64,000 bases of DNA from CAYYFX01 sp964571855 (GCA_964571855.1 CAZNDO010000011.1:62001-126000), one strand, 5' to 3'; positions 54,101 through 60,754 are shown, counted from the first letter of the stretch. Notes: a model not told the origin generated them from the letters alone. Numbers and translations: made by a program.

Positions 54101-54228
54101 CCGGCGGCGCGCTGTACTGCGCCAGCTGCCATGATCCGCACGGCTCCGCCTTCGAGTACTTCCTCGCCGAGGATCCGAACGGGAGGCTCTGCGTCACGTG
54201 CCACACGGACAAGATCCGCACGAAGTGA
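51133..54228 (+). CDS. Giant multihaem c-type cytochrome with 42 CxxCH sites
   Basis: 1031 residues. Signal peptide ~1-25 (LLPVVLLAVLLGTGVPADAA). I count 42 CxxCH motifs spread evenly from residue ~36 to the C-terminus, about one per 24 residues. Most fall in a repeating unit: HAPV-x5-C-x2-CH-x-PHGS-x5-LL-x5-LC-x2-CH (doubled CxxCH pattern). Short-spaced H residues (CHDPHGS, CHEPHG) supply distal ligands for bis-His haems. The spacers are Lys/Asp/Glu-rich and soluble. It should form a long haem wire for extracellular or trans-envelope electron transfer. The GTGA overlap with the isomerase and with the NHL gene shows a single operon. Confidence 0.95.
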   Translation: MSRRRLLPVVLLAVLLGTGVPADAAGRFGSKQAKDCLDCHDATKEEMKTSNAHDPFKKRDCEACHKPHGLLGALNLKAEGKDLCLSCHADIGTKLSAANVHDPVKGGDCLACHDPHVSGRPGLLPKDEQELCFSCHDRAQFTGGTMHEALKGKKCSSCHDPHGSAHPGLLPVAPVQHCLSCHDGGDALKAAHGGSDVSGASCTLCHDPHRSADEAMLLQSVHAPVSDMECGTCHGMDASGAITETQGASVCKDCHDVPDKPVKVAHAPVDDGECLTCHSPHGSAQPALLLAREDKLCAECHEAVGAGEADAHAPVQGGECSACHVPHGSDQPGLLKSDERALCLSCHEDLSEQHHANEVAHAPVTKQACTVCHDPHRSPAKSLLKAETGDLCLSCHVKIKLLNASKSPHEVVAKGECLACHGAHFAPKADLLKADAGTLCAGCHGDLAQAPAGGTVHSPAESGECLTCHAPHGSDLPSMLTEPAAALCASCHDDLTDPAAFAHPHDPVAAGQCTECHDAHHSKNPALLAAPSPLVCQGCHTDVVAFEGAAAIHAPAQGDCLACHEPHGGAERGFLKQAVPALCFDCHDAGGADMKTAHLGLDAATLDCLSCHEAHHSPQKGLLHAQVHAPFEERDCASCHDALDSGTKVAAVCRDCHDVPDVPAGKVAHAPFVEGDCASCHNPHVATGGNLLPARTDEACFECHAQRDLYPELATAHAPVKEGRCETCHDGHGSGNENLLTKTGSALCFDCHQEMQALQTQKTVHAPFQKANCTACHDPHGSREESALIRPMPQLCFRCHAASSPELQAKHRGFPLEGADCGACHDPHASNGLHLMHPVAHEPYADGNCKACHEPGSGKILGNEQALCLKCHADLEGPVTGSHAHAAIAGEKACTTCHEPHTARFEHLLPKGERQLCGQCHEGQAKSQATADHTHPAQSAGTCTMCHDAHASPPKDGLNFADRRCATCHADAAADHVSHPMGASITDPRTGGALYCASCHDPHGSAFEYFLAEDPNGRLCVTCHTDKIRTK

Positions 54229-55172
54229 TCCGCGGGGCCGTGCGCACGGCCGTCCTGGGCGCCGCGCTGGCCGCGGCGGGCGGGGCCGGGGCCGTGCCGG
54301 TGCTGCGCTACGAGACGGTACTCGCCGGGGACCCGCCGCTGGGGCGGCCCAGCTCCGTCACGCTGGAACGGGTCACGGGCGAGCTCTGCATCGTGGACGA
54401 TGCGTCGCGCACGCTGGACGTGTTCGACGCGCGCGGGCTGCACCGCTTCCGCACGGACCGCACGTCCCGCCTCTCCATGCCGCGCAGCGCGTGCCTGGAC
54501 GCGGACGGCGGCTTCGTGCTCACGGACTCGGCGCCGGAACGCGGGCGGACCATCCGCAAGCTGAACTTCCTGGGGGAGCCGGTGGCGTACGAGCCGGAGC
54601 GTCCGCGGGAGGACTGGAGCCCGGTGCACCTGTCGATCGCGGCGGACGGCAACTACCTCACCGTGGACATGAAGGGGCTCCTGGCGAAGCACGACGCCGC
54701 CAGCGGGGCCGTGCTCTGGTCCCGGGCGCTGGAGGATCCGTCCTGGGAGCGCGCGGATCTCGTGGGGCGGCCGGTGGAGGCACCGGACGGGCGCATCTAC
54801 GTGCCGCACGCGGGCGTGGGGCGCGTGCTCATCGTGGAGCCGGACGGCAGCGCGAGCGGCCAGTTCGGCGAGAAGGGCACGAAGCGGGGCGAGCTGGCGT
54901 TCCCGGCCAGCGTGGCCTTCGCGCCGAACGGGCTCATCCTCGTGGTGGACCGCATGAAGCACTCCGTCCTCGCGTACGACTCCCGGCACAAGTTCGTCAC
55001 GGAGTTCGGCCGCGCCGGGTTCGCGCCGGGGGACTTCTACTTTCCGGAGAGCGTGGCGGTGGACGCGAACGGGACGGTCTGGGTGGCGGAGGGGTTCGAG
55101 GGCCGCGTGCAGGTCTACCGCCTGGGCGACAGCGCGGACGAGCCGCTCGGCTCCGGCGCCGGCGCGCCCTGA
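54225..55172 (+). CDS. Exported NHL-repeat beta-propeller protein
   Basis: 315 residues from a GTG overlapping the cytochrome stop. Signal peptide ~1-25 (AVLGAALAAAGGAGA). NHL-type blades: RPSSVTLERVTGELCIVDDASRTLDVFDARG, LSMPRSACLDADGGFVLTDSAPERGRTIRKLN, FPASVAFAPNGLILVVDRMKHSVLAYDSRHKFVTEFGRAG and FYFPESVAVDANGTVWVAEGFEGRVQVY. About six blades. NHL proteins are often encoded beside multihaem cytochromes in metal-reducing bacteria, probably as structural partners. Last gene of the run starting at 47836. Confidence 0.88.
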   Translation: MIRGAVRTAVLGAALAAAGGAGAVPVLRYETVLAGDPPLGRPSSVTLERVTGELCIVDDASRTLDVFDARGLHRFRTDRTSRLSMPRSACLDADGGFVLTDSAPERGRTIRKLNFLGEPVAYEPERPREDWSPVHLSIAADGNYLTVDMKGLLAKHDAASGAVLWSRALEDPSWERADLVGRPVEAPDGRIYVPHAGVGRVLIVEPDGSASGQFGEKGTKRGELAFPASVAFAPNGLILVVDRMKHSVLAYDSRHKFVTEFGRAGFAPGDFYFPESVAVDANGTVWVAEGFEGRVQVYRLGDSADEPLGSGAGAP

Positions 55173-55184
55173 GGCCCGGTCCGC

Positions 55185-55190
55185 TATACT
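55185..55190 (+). promoter_or_regulatory. -10 element of the thioredoxin-like selenoprotein
   Basis: TATACT lies 51 bases before the GTG at 55241, 13 bases past the NHL stop. The -35 region is not recognisable. The gene could be transcribed from here and also by read-through of the cytochrome operon. Confidence 0.45.
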
Positions 55191-55240
55191 GCGGCGGTCA
55201 TTCCCCTGGAGTCGGTTCCTTGGAACGGAGGAGTGCGGTG

Positions 55241-55822
55241 GTGTCGCGTCCGCTGCGTCCGCTCGCGTCCCTCGTGCTCGCGCTGGCCGTGACGGCCGCC
55301 GGGTGCGGAGGCGACGACACCTCGGGTCCCACGCCCACGCCGCCCGGGCAGCCGGGGCCGGACGCCGTCGCGGATGTCTCCGTACCGGACGTGAACGACA
55401 CGTCGCCGCGTTTCGGCGAGTTGGTGTCGCCCCGGGACTACCTGGGGAAGGTGTCCGCGTGGTACTTCGGCCACGCCACGTGAGGCTACTGCCGTAGCCA
55501 GTTCGGCTACCTGGACACGATGCAGCAGGAGCTGGCGGCCGAGGGGTTGCCGCTCGTCGTGCAGATCCTGGGCATCAACCCGGCGGGGCAGGAGTCCGGC
55601 AACGATCTGATCTGCACCGGGCGAGATCTGCCGTGGCTGCAGGAGTCGGCATCGGACAGCGTGTCCGCGTGGGGCGCCTGGGGGATCGTGTACCGCGACG
55701 TGCTGATCCTGGATCCGGAGAACGAGAAGGTCACGGCGTACAACCTGACCACGCACGACCTGGCGGACTCCGCGAACTTCGCCGCCCTGGAGGCGCTGAT
55801 CCGGGACGCGGCCACGCCGTAG
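55241..55822 (+). CDS. Thioredoxin-like selenolipoprotein with U-G-Y-C motif (UGA at 55481)
   Basis: 193 residues if UGA at 55481-55483 is read as Sec81. GTG start seven bases after GGAGGAG; a GTG three bases upstream is the alternative. Lipoprotein signal ends VTAAGC (Cys22), followed by a Pro/Thr/Gly linker. The redox domain reads GKVSAWYFGHAT-U-GYC-RSQFGYLDTMQQELAAEG: a thioredoxin strand followed by an active-site CxxC in which the first Cys is Sec and Cys84 is the partner. The frame stays open for 113 codons after the UGA, with family-like content (PLVVQILGINPAG, WGAWGIVYRDVLILDPENEKVTAYNLTTHDL). Outer- or inner-membrane lipoprotein facing the periplasm. Alternative: two fragments, which the motif and hairpin make unlikely. 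Confidence 0.85.
55484..55510 (+). promoter_or_regulatory. Candidate bacterial SECIS, two alternative hairpins
   Basis: GGCTAC-TGCC-GTAGCC directly abuts the UGA. The same GTAGCC arm can instead pair with the next GGCTAC across loop AGTTC (55494-55510). The second hairpin has G at loop position 2 and starts its loop 16 bases after the UGA, at the near edge of the bacterial SECIS window. Both stems are perfect 6-bp helices. Confidence 0.65.
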
Positions 55823-55839
55823 GATCGTCGAACTTCCCG

Positions 55840-55868
55840 TTGGCACCGGCGGGGAATCCTGCTAGGAT
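55840..55868 (+). promoter_or_regulatory. Promoter for tRNA-Lys
   Basis: TTGGCA (55840-55845), 17-base spacer and TAGGAT (55863-55868), 12 bases before the tRNA 5' end. A close match to sigma70 consensus. Confidence 0.7.
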
Positions 55869-55880
55869 GCCGGGCTCGAT

Positions 55881-55956
55881 GCGCCGTTAGCTCAATTGGC
55901 AGAGCAACTGGCTCTTAACCAGTGGGTTCGGGGTTCGATTCCCTGACGGCGCACCA
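55881..55956 (+). tRNA. tRNA-Lys (anticodon CTT), CCA encoded
   Basis: 76 bases: acceptor GCGCCGT/ACGGCGC, discriminator A plus CCA, D-arm TAGCTCAATTGGCAGAGCA, anticodon stem ACTGG/CCAGT with loop CTCTTAA (CTT), and T-arm CGGGG-TTCGATT-CCCTG. Confidence 0.96.
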
Positions 55957-56111
55957 CATCTCCGGCGGCGGCGGGCGCTGAAGAGGCCCCGCCGCCGTTC
56001 CGATTTCGGGGTAGGATGGAACCGTTCCGGCCCGGCCCGCGTCTAACCGGGTGGCCGGACCCGCCCCGGGCCGGCGGACAGGCCGCGCGAAGCCCGGGAC
56101 ACCACGAACAG

Positions 56112-56463
56112 GGGGGCGACAGGTTTCGACGGGGTTCACCGAGCCAGAGACTGCGTGCCGAGGCGCCCAGGCCTCGTTAAAAATGGGCACCTGTACAACT
56201 GCCGACCACGAGTTGGCCCTGGCCGCTTAGCGCGACCACGGTGGCTCCTCCAGGGCCTGCGGGGGAGGATGCCACCGCCGATTAACGCAGGATCGCTGCT
56301 CCCGGGCGCCTCGGCGGGGAGCGGCTAAACTTCACCGAGGCTGGTCGCTGCGGGATCCCACCCGTCGGAGTTCGTGGCGACGAGATTCGTAGGCGGGGAG
56401 CGCACGGATGAGTCTCCGGTAAGGGTTCTTCGGACGTGGGTTCAACTCCCACCGCCTCCACCA
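56112..56463 (+). ncRNA. ssrA: tmRNA (SsrA)
   Basis: 352 bases. The 5' end GGGGGCGACAGGTTTCGAC and 3' end GTGGG-TTCAACT-CCCACCGCCTCCACCA form the tRNA-like part: a 7-bp acceptor with the alanine-type G3-U70 pair and encoded CCA. The tag frame ends at a TAG at 56228. Reading back gives GTCTTADHELALAA if the resume codon is GGC at 56186; the LAA end is typical of tags degraded by ClpXP/AP. Pseudoknot arms fill the rest. Its partner SmpB is encoded at 39714. The 3' end doubles as an integration site. Confidence 0.95.
56436..56463 (+). other. Presumed left attachment site in the tmRNA 3' end
   Basis: The T-arm and acceptor end of ssrA are a well-known target of tyrosine integrases, and an integrase gene points toward it from 57357-58433. 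The matching right site would be a copy of this 28-base segment beyond 64000, so the exact core cannot be set here. Confidence 0.55.
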
Positions 56464-56471
56464 CTCCAGGG

Positions 56472-56496
56472 GCCCGTAAGTCGCGTACTTACGGGC
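56472..56496 (+). terminator. Terminator after tmRNA
   Basis: GCCCGTAAGT pairs perfectly with ACTTACGGGC across CGCGT, starting nine bases after the CCA end and followed by TCTTGTG. If integration is at the tmRNA end, this hairpin belongs to the island and replaces the original terminator. Confidence 0.65.
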
Positions 56497-56620
56497 TCTT
56501 GTGCGTTCAGGGGATTTCGGCGGCGAGGCCGTCTCCCCGATGTCTCCCTTTTCGCGGGCGAGATCGCACGGGGGACGGGCCGACTCGCGCCGAGCCATCC
56601 CGGGCCCATCGCTCGGCCGT

Positions 56621-57184
56621 TCACTTCTTCAAGTGCTCCGCGAGCAGAAGTCCACCAGCCCCGATGATGTAGAGAACGCCGCAGGCAATCCGCCAAAGAT
56701 GGATCTCATGTCCGAGGCGCTCCTTATGCGCGTTCAGGAGCTCCAACGACTCCCGGTGGATGTCCCCGATCTCCCCCATGTGCAAGACGTAGGTGTCGTA
56801 GTCCCCAATCTCCGCGACGACCGCCCGGAGACGCTCTCGGCGATCTGCAAGGACCTGCTCAGGCACCTTGGCCGCCTGGAGAGTCTTGAGGATGCCAAAT
56901 CGCGCGTCACTGGCGGCCGCCCTTAGGAGGACGATCGCTTCCTTGTGCAACTCCTCGCCTGCCAACGCCATCGCCGCAGTCGACAGCGAGTACGTGTGTT
57001 GGAAGCGAGCCTCAAACGCGACAACGTCGTGCGCCACCATCTCATCCTCAGCGGGCTCAAGGAACAGGAACTGACCGATATACGTGGCGAGCAGCAGTGC
57101 GCCACCTCCAGTGGCCACCCACTGGGCATACCGTCTCACCCAAACAACCACTGACGCCCACCCCCCTGCGGCCGTCTGCCACAT
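56621..57184 (-). CDS. Two-helix membrane protein of unknown function
   Basis: 187 residues from the ATG after AAGGAGAGCGCG. First hydrophobic helix ~22-42 (WVATGGGALLLATYIGQFLFL), a long charged helical region (~55-155, EARFQHTYSLSTAAMALAGEELHKEAIVLLRAA, VPEQVLADRRERLRAVVAEI), and a second helix near the C-terminus (WRIACGVLYIIGAGGLLLAEHLKK). The soluble part looks like a coiled or four-helix bundle. Codon use is less GC-biased than host genes. An accessory cargo gene of the island between attachment site and integrase, a place where defence or superinfection genes often sit; no function can be assigned. Confidence 0.7.
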   Translation of the reverse strand: MWQTAAGGWASVVVWVRRYAQWVATGGGALLLATYIGQFLFLEPAEDEMVAHDVVAFEARFQHTYSLSTAAMALAGEELHKEAIVLLRAAASDARFGILKTLQAAKVPEQVLADRRERLRAVVAEIGDYDTYVLHMGEIGDIHRESLELLNAHKERLGHEIHLWRIACGVLYIIGAGGLLLAEHLKK

Positions 57185-57356
57185 CGTCGCGCTCTCCTTG
57201 TCGGAAGTGCTCGTCACCGGAAAGAACGTCCGTCGGAGGGCGATCGAGCCGCATCCTCCGCTGGGACCGTTTGGCCGAGTCAATCCCCGTGGGTTCCACA
57301 CACGAGCCGGACGAGGACGCCGCATTGTGAAGTGAGAGGGGGAGTCCTGCCAACCG

Positions 57357-58433
57357 TCAGGGGGCTGCTATGCGTTGATCCAGCAGCCGCACCGCCGACT
57401 CGCGCGCTGCTGGGCTCAGGTGCGTGTACCGCTGCGTCATGCTGAGATCCGCGTGCCGCATCAGCTCCTGGATCGCCTTCGGGCTGGCCCCGCGCATCGC
57501 GAGGTGCGAGCCGAAGGTGTGGCGCAAGCAGTGGACTCCGCGCGGCGGCAGCCCCGCGATCCGCTCTGCCGCCTCGACGTGGCGGCGCACGATGCGCTCG
57601 GTGAGAGGGCGACCGTCGTCGCGGCACAGCACCCGGTTGTCCTGCGCGAGGAGTCGGGAGCGCGGCTGGTGCGCGGCGAGGGCGTCGGCGAGTCGCTGGC
57701 AGAGGTCCACGGTGCCCGGGCGACCACCCTTGGGCGTGTCGATGTGCCCGCGGAAGTCGTTCTGGCGGACGGTCAGGCGCGCGCGGCCCAGGTCCACGTC
57801 GGTCCAGCGCAAGGCGATGACCTCACCGCAGCGTAGGCCCGCGAGTGCGCCGAGCGCGACGATGAGCGCGGCGTTCGGGCCGACCTTCGACGCGCCTTCC
57901 TGCAGCCGGTCGAGTTCTTCGAAGTCCCAGAAGCCTGCCTCCTCGTGTGGGCGCGGCAGCATGCGGATGGTACAAGGCAGGCGGTCGATGAGGTCGCGTT
58001 CCAGGGCGAGCTTCAAGAGCGCGGAGAGCACGGTCAGCGTGTTGTTGACGGTGCTGGGCGCGTGCTGGCGGAGCCGCAGCTTCACCTTCGCGATGTCCTC
58101 GGCGGAGATCTCGCTGAGGCGACGCTTCCCGAGGAGCGGGAGGAGGTGGACGCGCAGCGCGGAGTCCTTGCGGACGATGCCGGAGTGCTTGTGGCGCTCG
58201 CTGCGGCAGTGCTCCAGGAAGACGGGGGCGTACTCGTGGAGCGTGGGCGCGGCGATGTCGGACAGGCCGTTCCGGCGCAGGAGATCCCGCTCCAGGGCCT
58301 CGCCATAGCGGCGCGCCGCAGTCTTGGACTTCACGGGCGGCTTGCGGCGCACGCGGATCGACTTGCCCGAGGGTAGCCGAAGGCGCACGTCGCACTCCCA
58401 GCCACCGCGGAGCCAGCCGACCCGGACGCTCAT
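57357..58433 (-). CDS. int: Tyrosine-family site-specific integrase
   Basis: 358 residues from the ATG giving MSVRVGWLRGG. N-terminal arm-binding-like domain (~1-60), core-binding SAM-like domain (~65-150, TLHEYAPVFLEHCRSERHKHSG, SAEDIAKVKLRLRQHAPSTVNNTLTVLSALLKLA), and catalytic domain with Arg in ALAGLRCGEVIALRW, H-x2-R in VHCLRHTFGSHLAMRG, His in ELMRHADLSMTQRYTHLS and the nucleophile Tyr in QRYTHL. All catalytic residues are intact. It points toward the tmRNA attachment site. Its start overlaps the excisionase-like gene stop (ATGA). Confidence 0.94.
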   Translation of the reverse strand: MSVRVGWLRGGWECDVRLRLPSGKSIRVRRKPPVKSKTAARRYGEALERDLLRRNGLSDIAAPTLHEYAPVFLEHCRSERHKHSGIVRKDSALRVHLLPLLGKRRLSEISAEDIAKVKLRLRQHAPSTVNNTLTVLSALLKLALERDLIDRLPCTIRMLPRPHEEAGFWDFEELDRLQEGASKVGPNAALIVALGALAGLRCGEVIALRWTDVDLGRARLTVRQNDFRGHIDTPKGGRPGTVDLCQRLADALAAHQPRSRLLAQDNRVLCRDDGRPLTERIVRRHVEAAERIAGLPPRGVHCLRHTFGSHLAMRGASPKAIQELMRHADLSMTQRYTHLSPAARESAVRLLDQRIAAP

Positions 58434-58630
58434 CGCGGCCCGTCCTTGCCGTCGAGGCCGAGCCACGTGAGGAGGTCGTCCCGGCGGATGAGGAGGCGGC
58501 GGCCGATTCGGATCGCGCCGGGGAGCTGGGCTCGTTCGGCCATCGCGTAGATTGCCCCCTTGGACGTGCGCAGGACCTCGGCCGCCTCCGCGGGCGTCAG
58601 CAGGCGTGGGAGATCGGCCGGGCCGCTCAC
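58430..58630 (-). CDS. Excisionase-like MerR/Xis-type HTH protein
   Basis: 66 residues from a GTG. LLTPAEAAEVLRTSKGAIYAMAERAQLPGAIRIGRRLLIRRDDLLTWLG is a winged helix-turn-helix of the excisionase (HTH_17) family, the class encoded beside tyrosine integrases. It likely binds the attachment site to favour excision or represses int. The overlap of its stop with the int start makes them one transcript. Confidence 0.88.
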   Translation of the reverse strand: MSGPADLPRLLTPAEAAEVLRTSKGAIYAMAERAQLPGAIRIGRRLLIRRDDLLTWLGLDGKDGPR

Positions 58631-58654
58631 GCCGCCCCCACGGGCCGGGGTGCC

Positions 58655-58820
58655 ATGGACGCTCGGCCTTCCCCCGGCAGCAAGGCGATTGCGGCCGACA
58701 CGGGGGCTGGGTGGCGCTCACGTGGCCGAACCGGGCCGCAGCTCGCCGTGCCGGGACGGCTGGTCCACCTGGGTGTTCGTCTCCGCGCACTCGGCGCTGC
58801 GCTCGGTCGTCGGGGCAGGC
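58655..58820 (+). pseudogene. Possible decayed HTH/Rep-like gene fragment
   Basis: One frame reads PGSKAIAADTG, nearly identical to PGSKAIARETGL of the intact Rep-like protein at 60917. After a GGGGG run the likely continuation LGGAHVAE...CRDGWSTWVFVSA is in the next frame. A one-base slip in the G run would break the gene. The rest of the 58631-59047 gap shows no other gene. Confidence 0.3.
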
Positions 58821-59047
58821 GGCCGAACCCAACTCCTCGCGCGCCGGCCGCCCCTCGGTCCATCTCCGCAATCTCCTCTCGATTCCTTCGCTTGACCCGG
58901 ATGTGGAAAGGCAGTACCCGAACGGCGACAGGGCTGCGCAACCCCCGCCGACGCGAGACGCCGCCGCCCCGTCGCCAAGGAAAGAGTCGTTGCCGGGCTC
59001 CGAGAGTTCGCAACGGTCCGGGAAGTTCTTCATGCGACGAGGTCATC

Positions 59048-60118
59048 ATGAGACAGCCGACACGGCCGATCACTCCACACGGCGTACTGAACTCGCTCCG
59101 CTTCAGCCTTCTCCACCTCCGCCAACCCCATGCCATCGGGTTCCTCGCACGCGAGGCCTTCTTGGAGGCCTGGGACCGGTTCGGGGAGTGGCGGGAGACG
59201 CCCTCAGGGCGTTCGCGGCTCGACGCCGCGCAGGCGATCGCCCGTAACGCGGGAGCCGCTGACGTCAGCCTGCCGGCTGGCCTGTCGTCGCACGTCCTCG
59301 TCCAGGACATGCAACGGTTCCGCTGCGTAGAGGACCGGATCCTGAACGTGCATGATCTTGCACCGGAGATCCACGTGGAGTTCGCGACGTTCGCGTTCTG
59401 GGAAACCGGACAGGATCCGGAGGCGGAGTGGGGCGCGTACTCCAGGTATCACGCGGTGCTGCGGTCCCTCCGAGGGGAGTACGGAAGGAGGCTCAAGCGG
59501 ACGCCGATCGGCGAGCGGGTTGTCGGGATCTTCTGGGGGGATCCGACGAGGACAGAGGAGTACGTGGACGACATCGTGACGATCCTCGTTCGCAAGCTGG
59601 GACGGATCGAGGCGTCCTGCCATCCCGATCGAGCGATTCGCGCCGAGGAGACGAGGCAGGTCGTGCGGGGCTACGTGATCGGGCGGCTCACTCACCTGCA
59701 GCCGGTGCCGTGGCGGGACTGGGTGCCAGCCCTCCTGGACGGTCGAGTCCTCTCTCCGCGCGTGGCTAGGGCGCGCGTGATCGACGCCTTCCGCAAGTCG
59801 GAGCGAGAGGACCGCTGGCGCTTCGAGCGCGAGGGTAACGATGAAGACCAGCGCGACGAGGACGAGGCCCCCTCGCTTGTTCCCTCCGTGCCGGCACTCC
59901 TGAACGGCCCGGCGCAGGCCTGGCTCGACGCAGAAGCCGGCATCGGGTGTGCAGCAATCATGAATGCCTACCTGGATCCGGGGAGACATGGGGCTCTGAC
60001 CCAGAGAGCCGTTGCGGAGGCCGTGGGGGTGAGCCGTCGGACCGTCTTCGCCAGACTCGCGGCGGTGCGCGGCAACGAGAAGGTCCGGGCGTTCCTGAGG
60101 GAGCACCTGCTGGATTGA
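59048..60118 (+). CDS. Island protein of unknown function with C-terminal HTH
   Basis: 356 residues from the ATG after GACGAGG. The N-terminal two thirds (HVEFATFAFWETGQDPEAEWGAYSRYHAVLRSLRGEYGRRL, IGERVVGIFWGDPTRTEEYVDDIVTILVRKLGRIEAS) match no family I know. Residues ~250-285 are highly charged (REGNDEDQRDEDEA). The last ~45 residues (GALTQRAVAEAVGVSRRTVFARLAAVRGNEKVRAFLREHLLD) form a helix-turn-helix of the sigma-region-4/Fis type. Probably a transcriptional regulator of the island's early genes, given its place between the integrase and the replication-like genes. I give only moderate weight to this. Confidence 0.65.
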   Translation: MRQPTRPITPHGVLNSLRFSLLHLRQPHAIGFLAREAFLEAWDRFGEWRETPSGRSRLDAAQAIARNAGAADVSLPAGLSSHVLVQDMQRFRCVEDRILNVHDLAPEIHVEFATFAFWETGQDPEAEWGAYSRYHAVLRSLRGEYGRRLKRTPIGERVVGIFWGDPTRTEEYVDDIVTILVRKLGRIEASCHPDRAIRAEETRQVVRGYVIGRLTHLQPVPWRDWVPALLDGRVLSPRVARARVIDAFRKSEREDRWRFEREGNDEDQRDEDEAPSLVPSVPALLNGPAQAWLDAEAGIGCAAIMNAYLDPGRHGALTQRAVAEAVGVSRRTVFARLAAVRGNEKVRAFLREHLLD

Positions 60119-60230
60119 CGACGGCCGAGCCTGAGCGGGGACCATTGCGAACTTCCGGCCCCCTCCAGCGACTCTTGGTACGTGCGGCCCCCTGCGGGCT
60201 GCGGGGAGGCGTTGGAGGGTGGCCACCGCC

Positions 60231-60512
60231 ATGCACCTCGACGAGGTACGGTTCCGGCCGAGCCCCCAGCCCGGGCATGTCCTGGGCTGGGCCAGCTGCG
60301 TCCTGAACGGGGCGGTCTTCCTCAACAACATCGCCGTCGTCCGCGACGCCGCCGGCCACGTCCGGCTCACGTATCCCTCCCTCCGAAGCCAACGCGCCGT
60401 CCGTCACTTCCACTTCAGCCCCATCACCCGCGACGCCCAGCGCGCCTTCGACGAGGCCATCCTCCGCGGGCTGCCTCTCGCACCCTTCCACCCGGAGACG
60501 GAGCGGGGGTAA
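60231..60512 (+). CDS. SpoVG-like small protein
   Basis: 93 residues from the ATG giving MHLDEVRFRPSP, 11 bases after GGAGGG; an in-frame GTG 12 bases upstream is the alternative. The layout fits SpoVG: VRFRPSPQPGHVLGWASCVLNGAVFLNNIAVVRDAAGHVRLTYPSLRS then FHFSPITRDAQRAFDEAILRGL. Compare the SpoVG pattern of a DVR start, a D/N-x-I-x-V-x3 strand, a PS-K/R turn and a final helix. SpoVG is a nucleic-acid-binding regulator, and phage and island homologues are common. Confidence 0.7.
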   Translation: MHLDEVRFRPSPQPGHVLGWASCVLNGAVFLNNIAVVRDAAGHVRLTYPSLRSQRAVRHFHFSPITRDAQRAFDEAILRGLPLAPFHPETERG

Positions 60513-60553
60513 GCCACCATGCCGCGTGCGTGTCTCCGAGTGGGCCTGGGAGG

Positions 60554-60754
60554 AACAGACCAAGCGCGTCCCGTTCGTCGCGCCCCCGGCCAGCCCTTTC
60601 TCCGCTCCGTTCCGCCTTCCTGGAACAGACCACCGGGCGTCGTCGTCGCGCGCCGCTCAGGGGGGTGGCGGTCCTCCGGGGATCCGCGCTCGCAGCCGCC
60701 GACCCCGCTCCCCTCCGCAGCCTTCCCTTTGTGTCGGATCCAGAATGGTCTGTT
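60554..60754. repeat. Three copies of AACAGACCA (two direct, one inverted)
   Basis: Direct copies at 60554-60562 and 60624-60632 are exactly 70 bases apart; the complement TGGTCTGTT is at 60746-60754. They lie in the 404-base gene-free gap before the Rep-like gene. Candidate binding sites of an island regulator or initiator. Confidence 0.5.

Noticed and set aside
50650..54204. A 1184-codon minus-strand frame opposite the 42-haem cytochrome
   Set aside because: It mirrors the repetitive CxxCH coding sequence (repeating VARGA/HGARR words). The plus strand has a signal peptide, haem motifs and operon overlaps.
51133..54228. Reading the repeats in the giant cytochrome as a CRISPR-like or DNA satellite array
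   Set aside because: The periodicity is at the protein level (CxxCH units). The DNA repeats are imperfect, of varied length and in frame.
55520..55822. A separate 100-residue gene starting at the ATG at 55520
   Set aside because: There is no ribosome site, and the thioredoxin active site and first strand lie upstream in the same frame. It is better read as the C-terminal part of the selenoprotein.
56282..56598. Minus-strand frames with apparent protein-like words (AVGVEPTSEEPLPET...)
   Set aside because: They are antisense to the tmRNA 3' part. Such translations are a common annotation artefact over tmRNA and tRNA genes.
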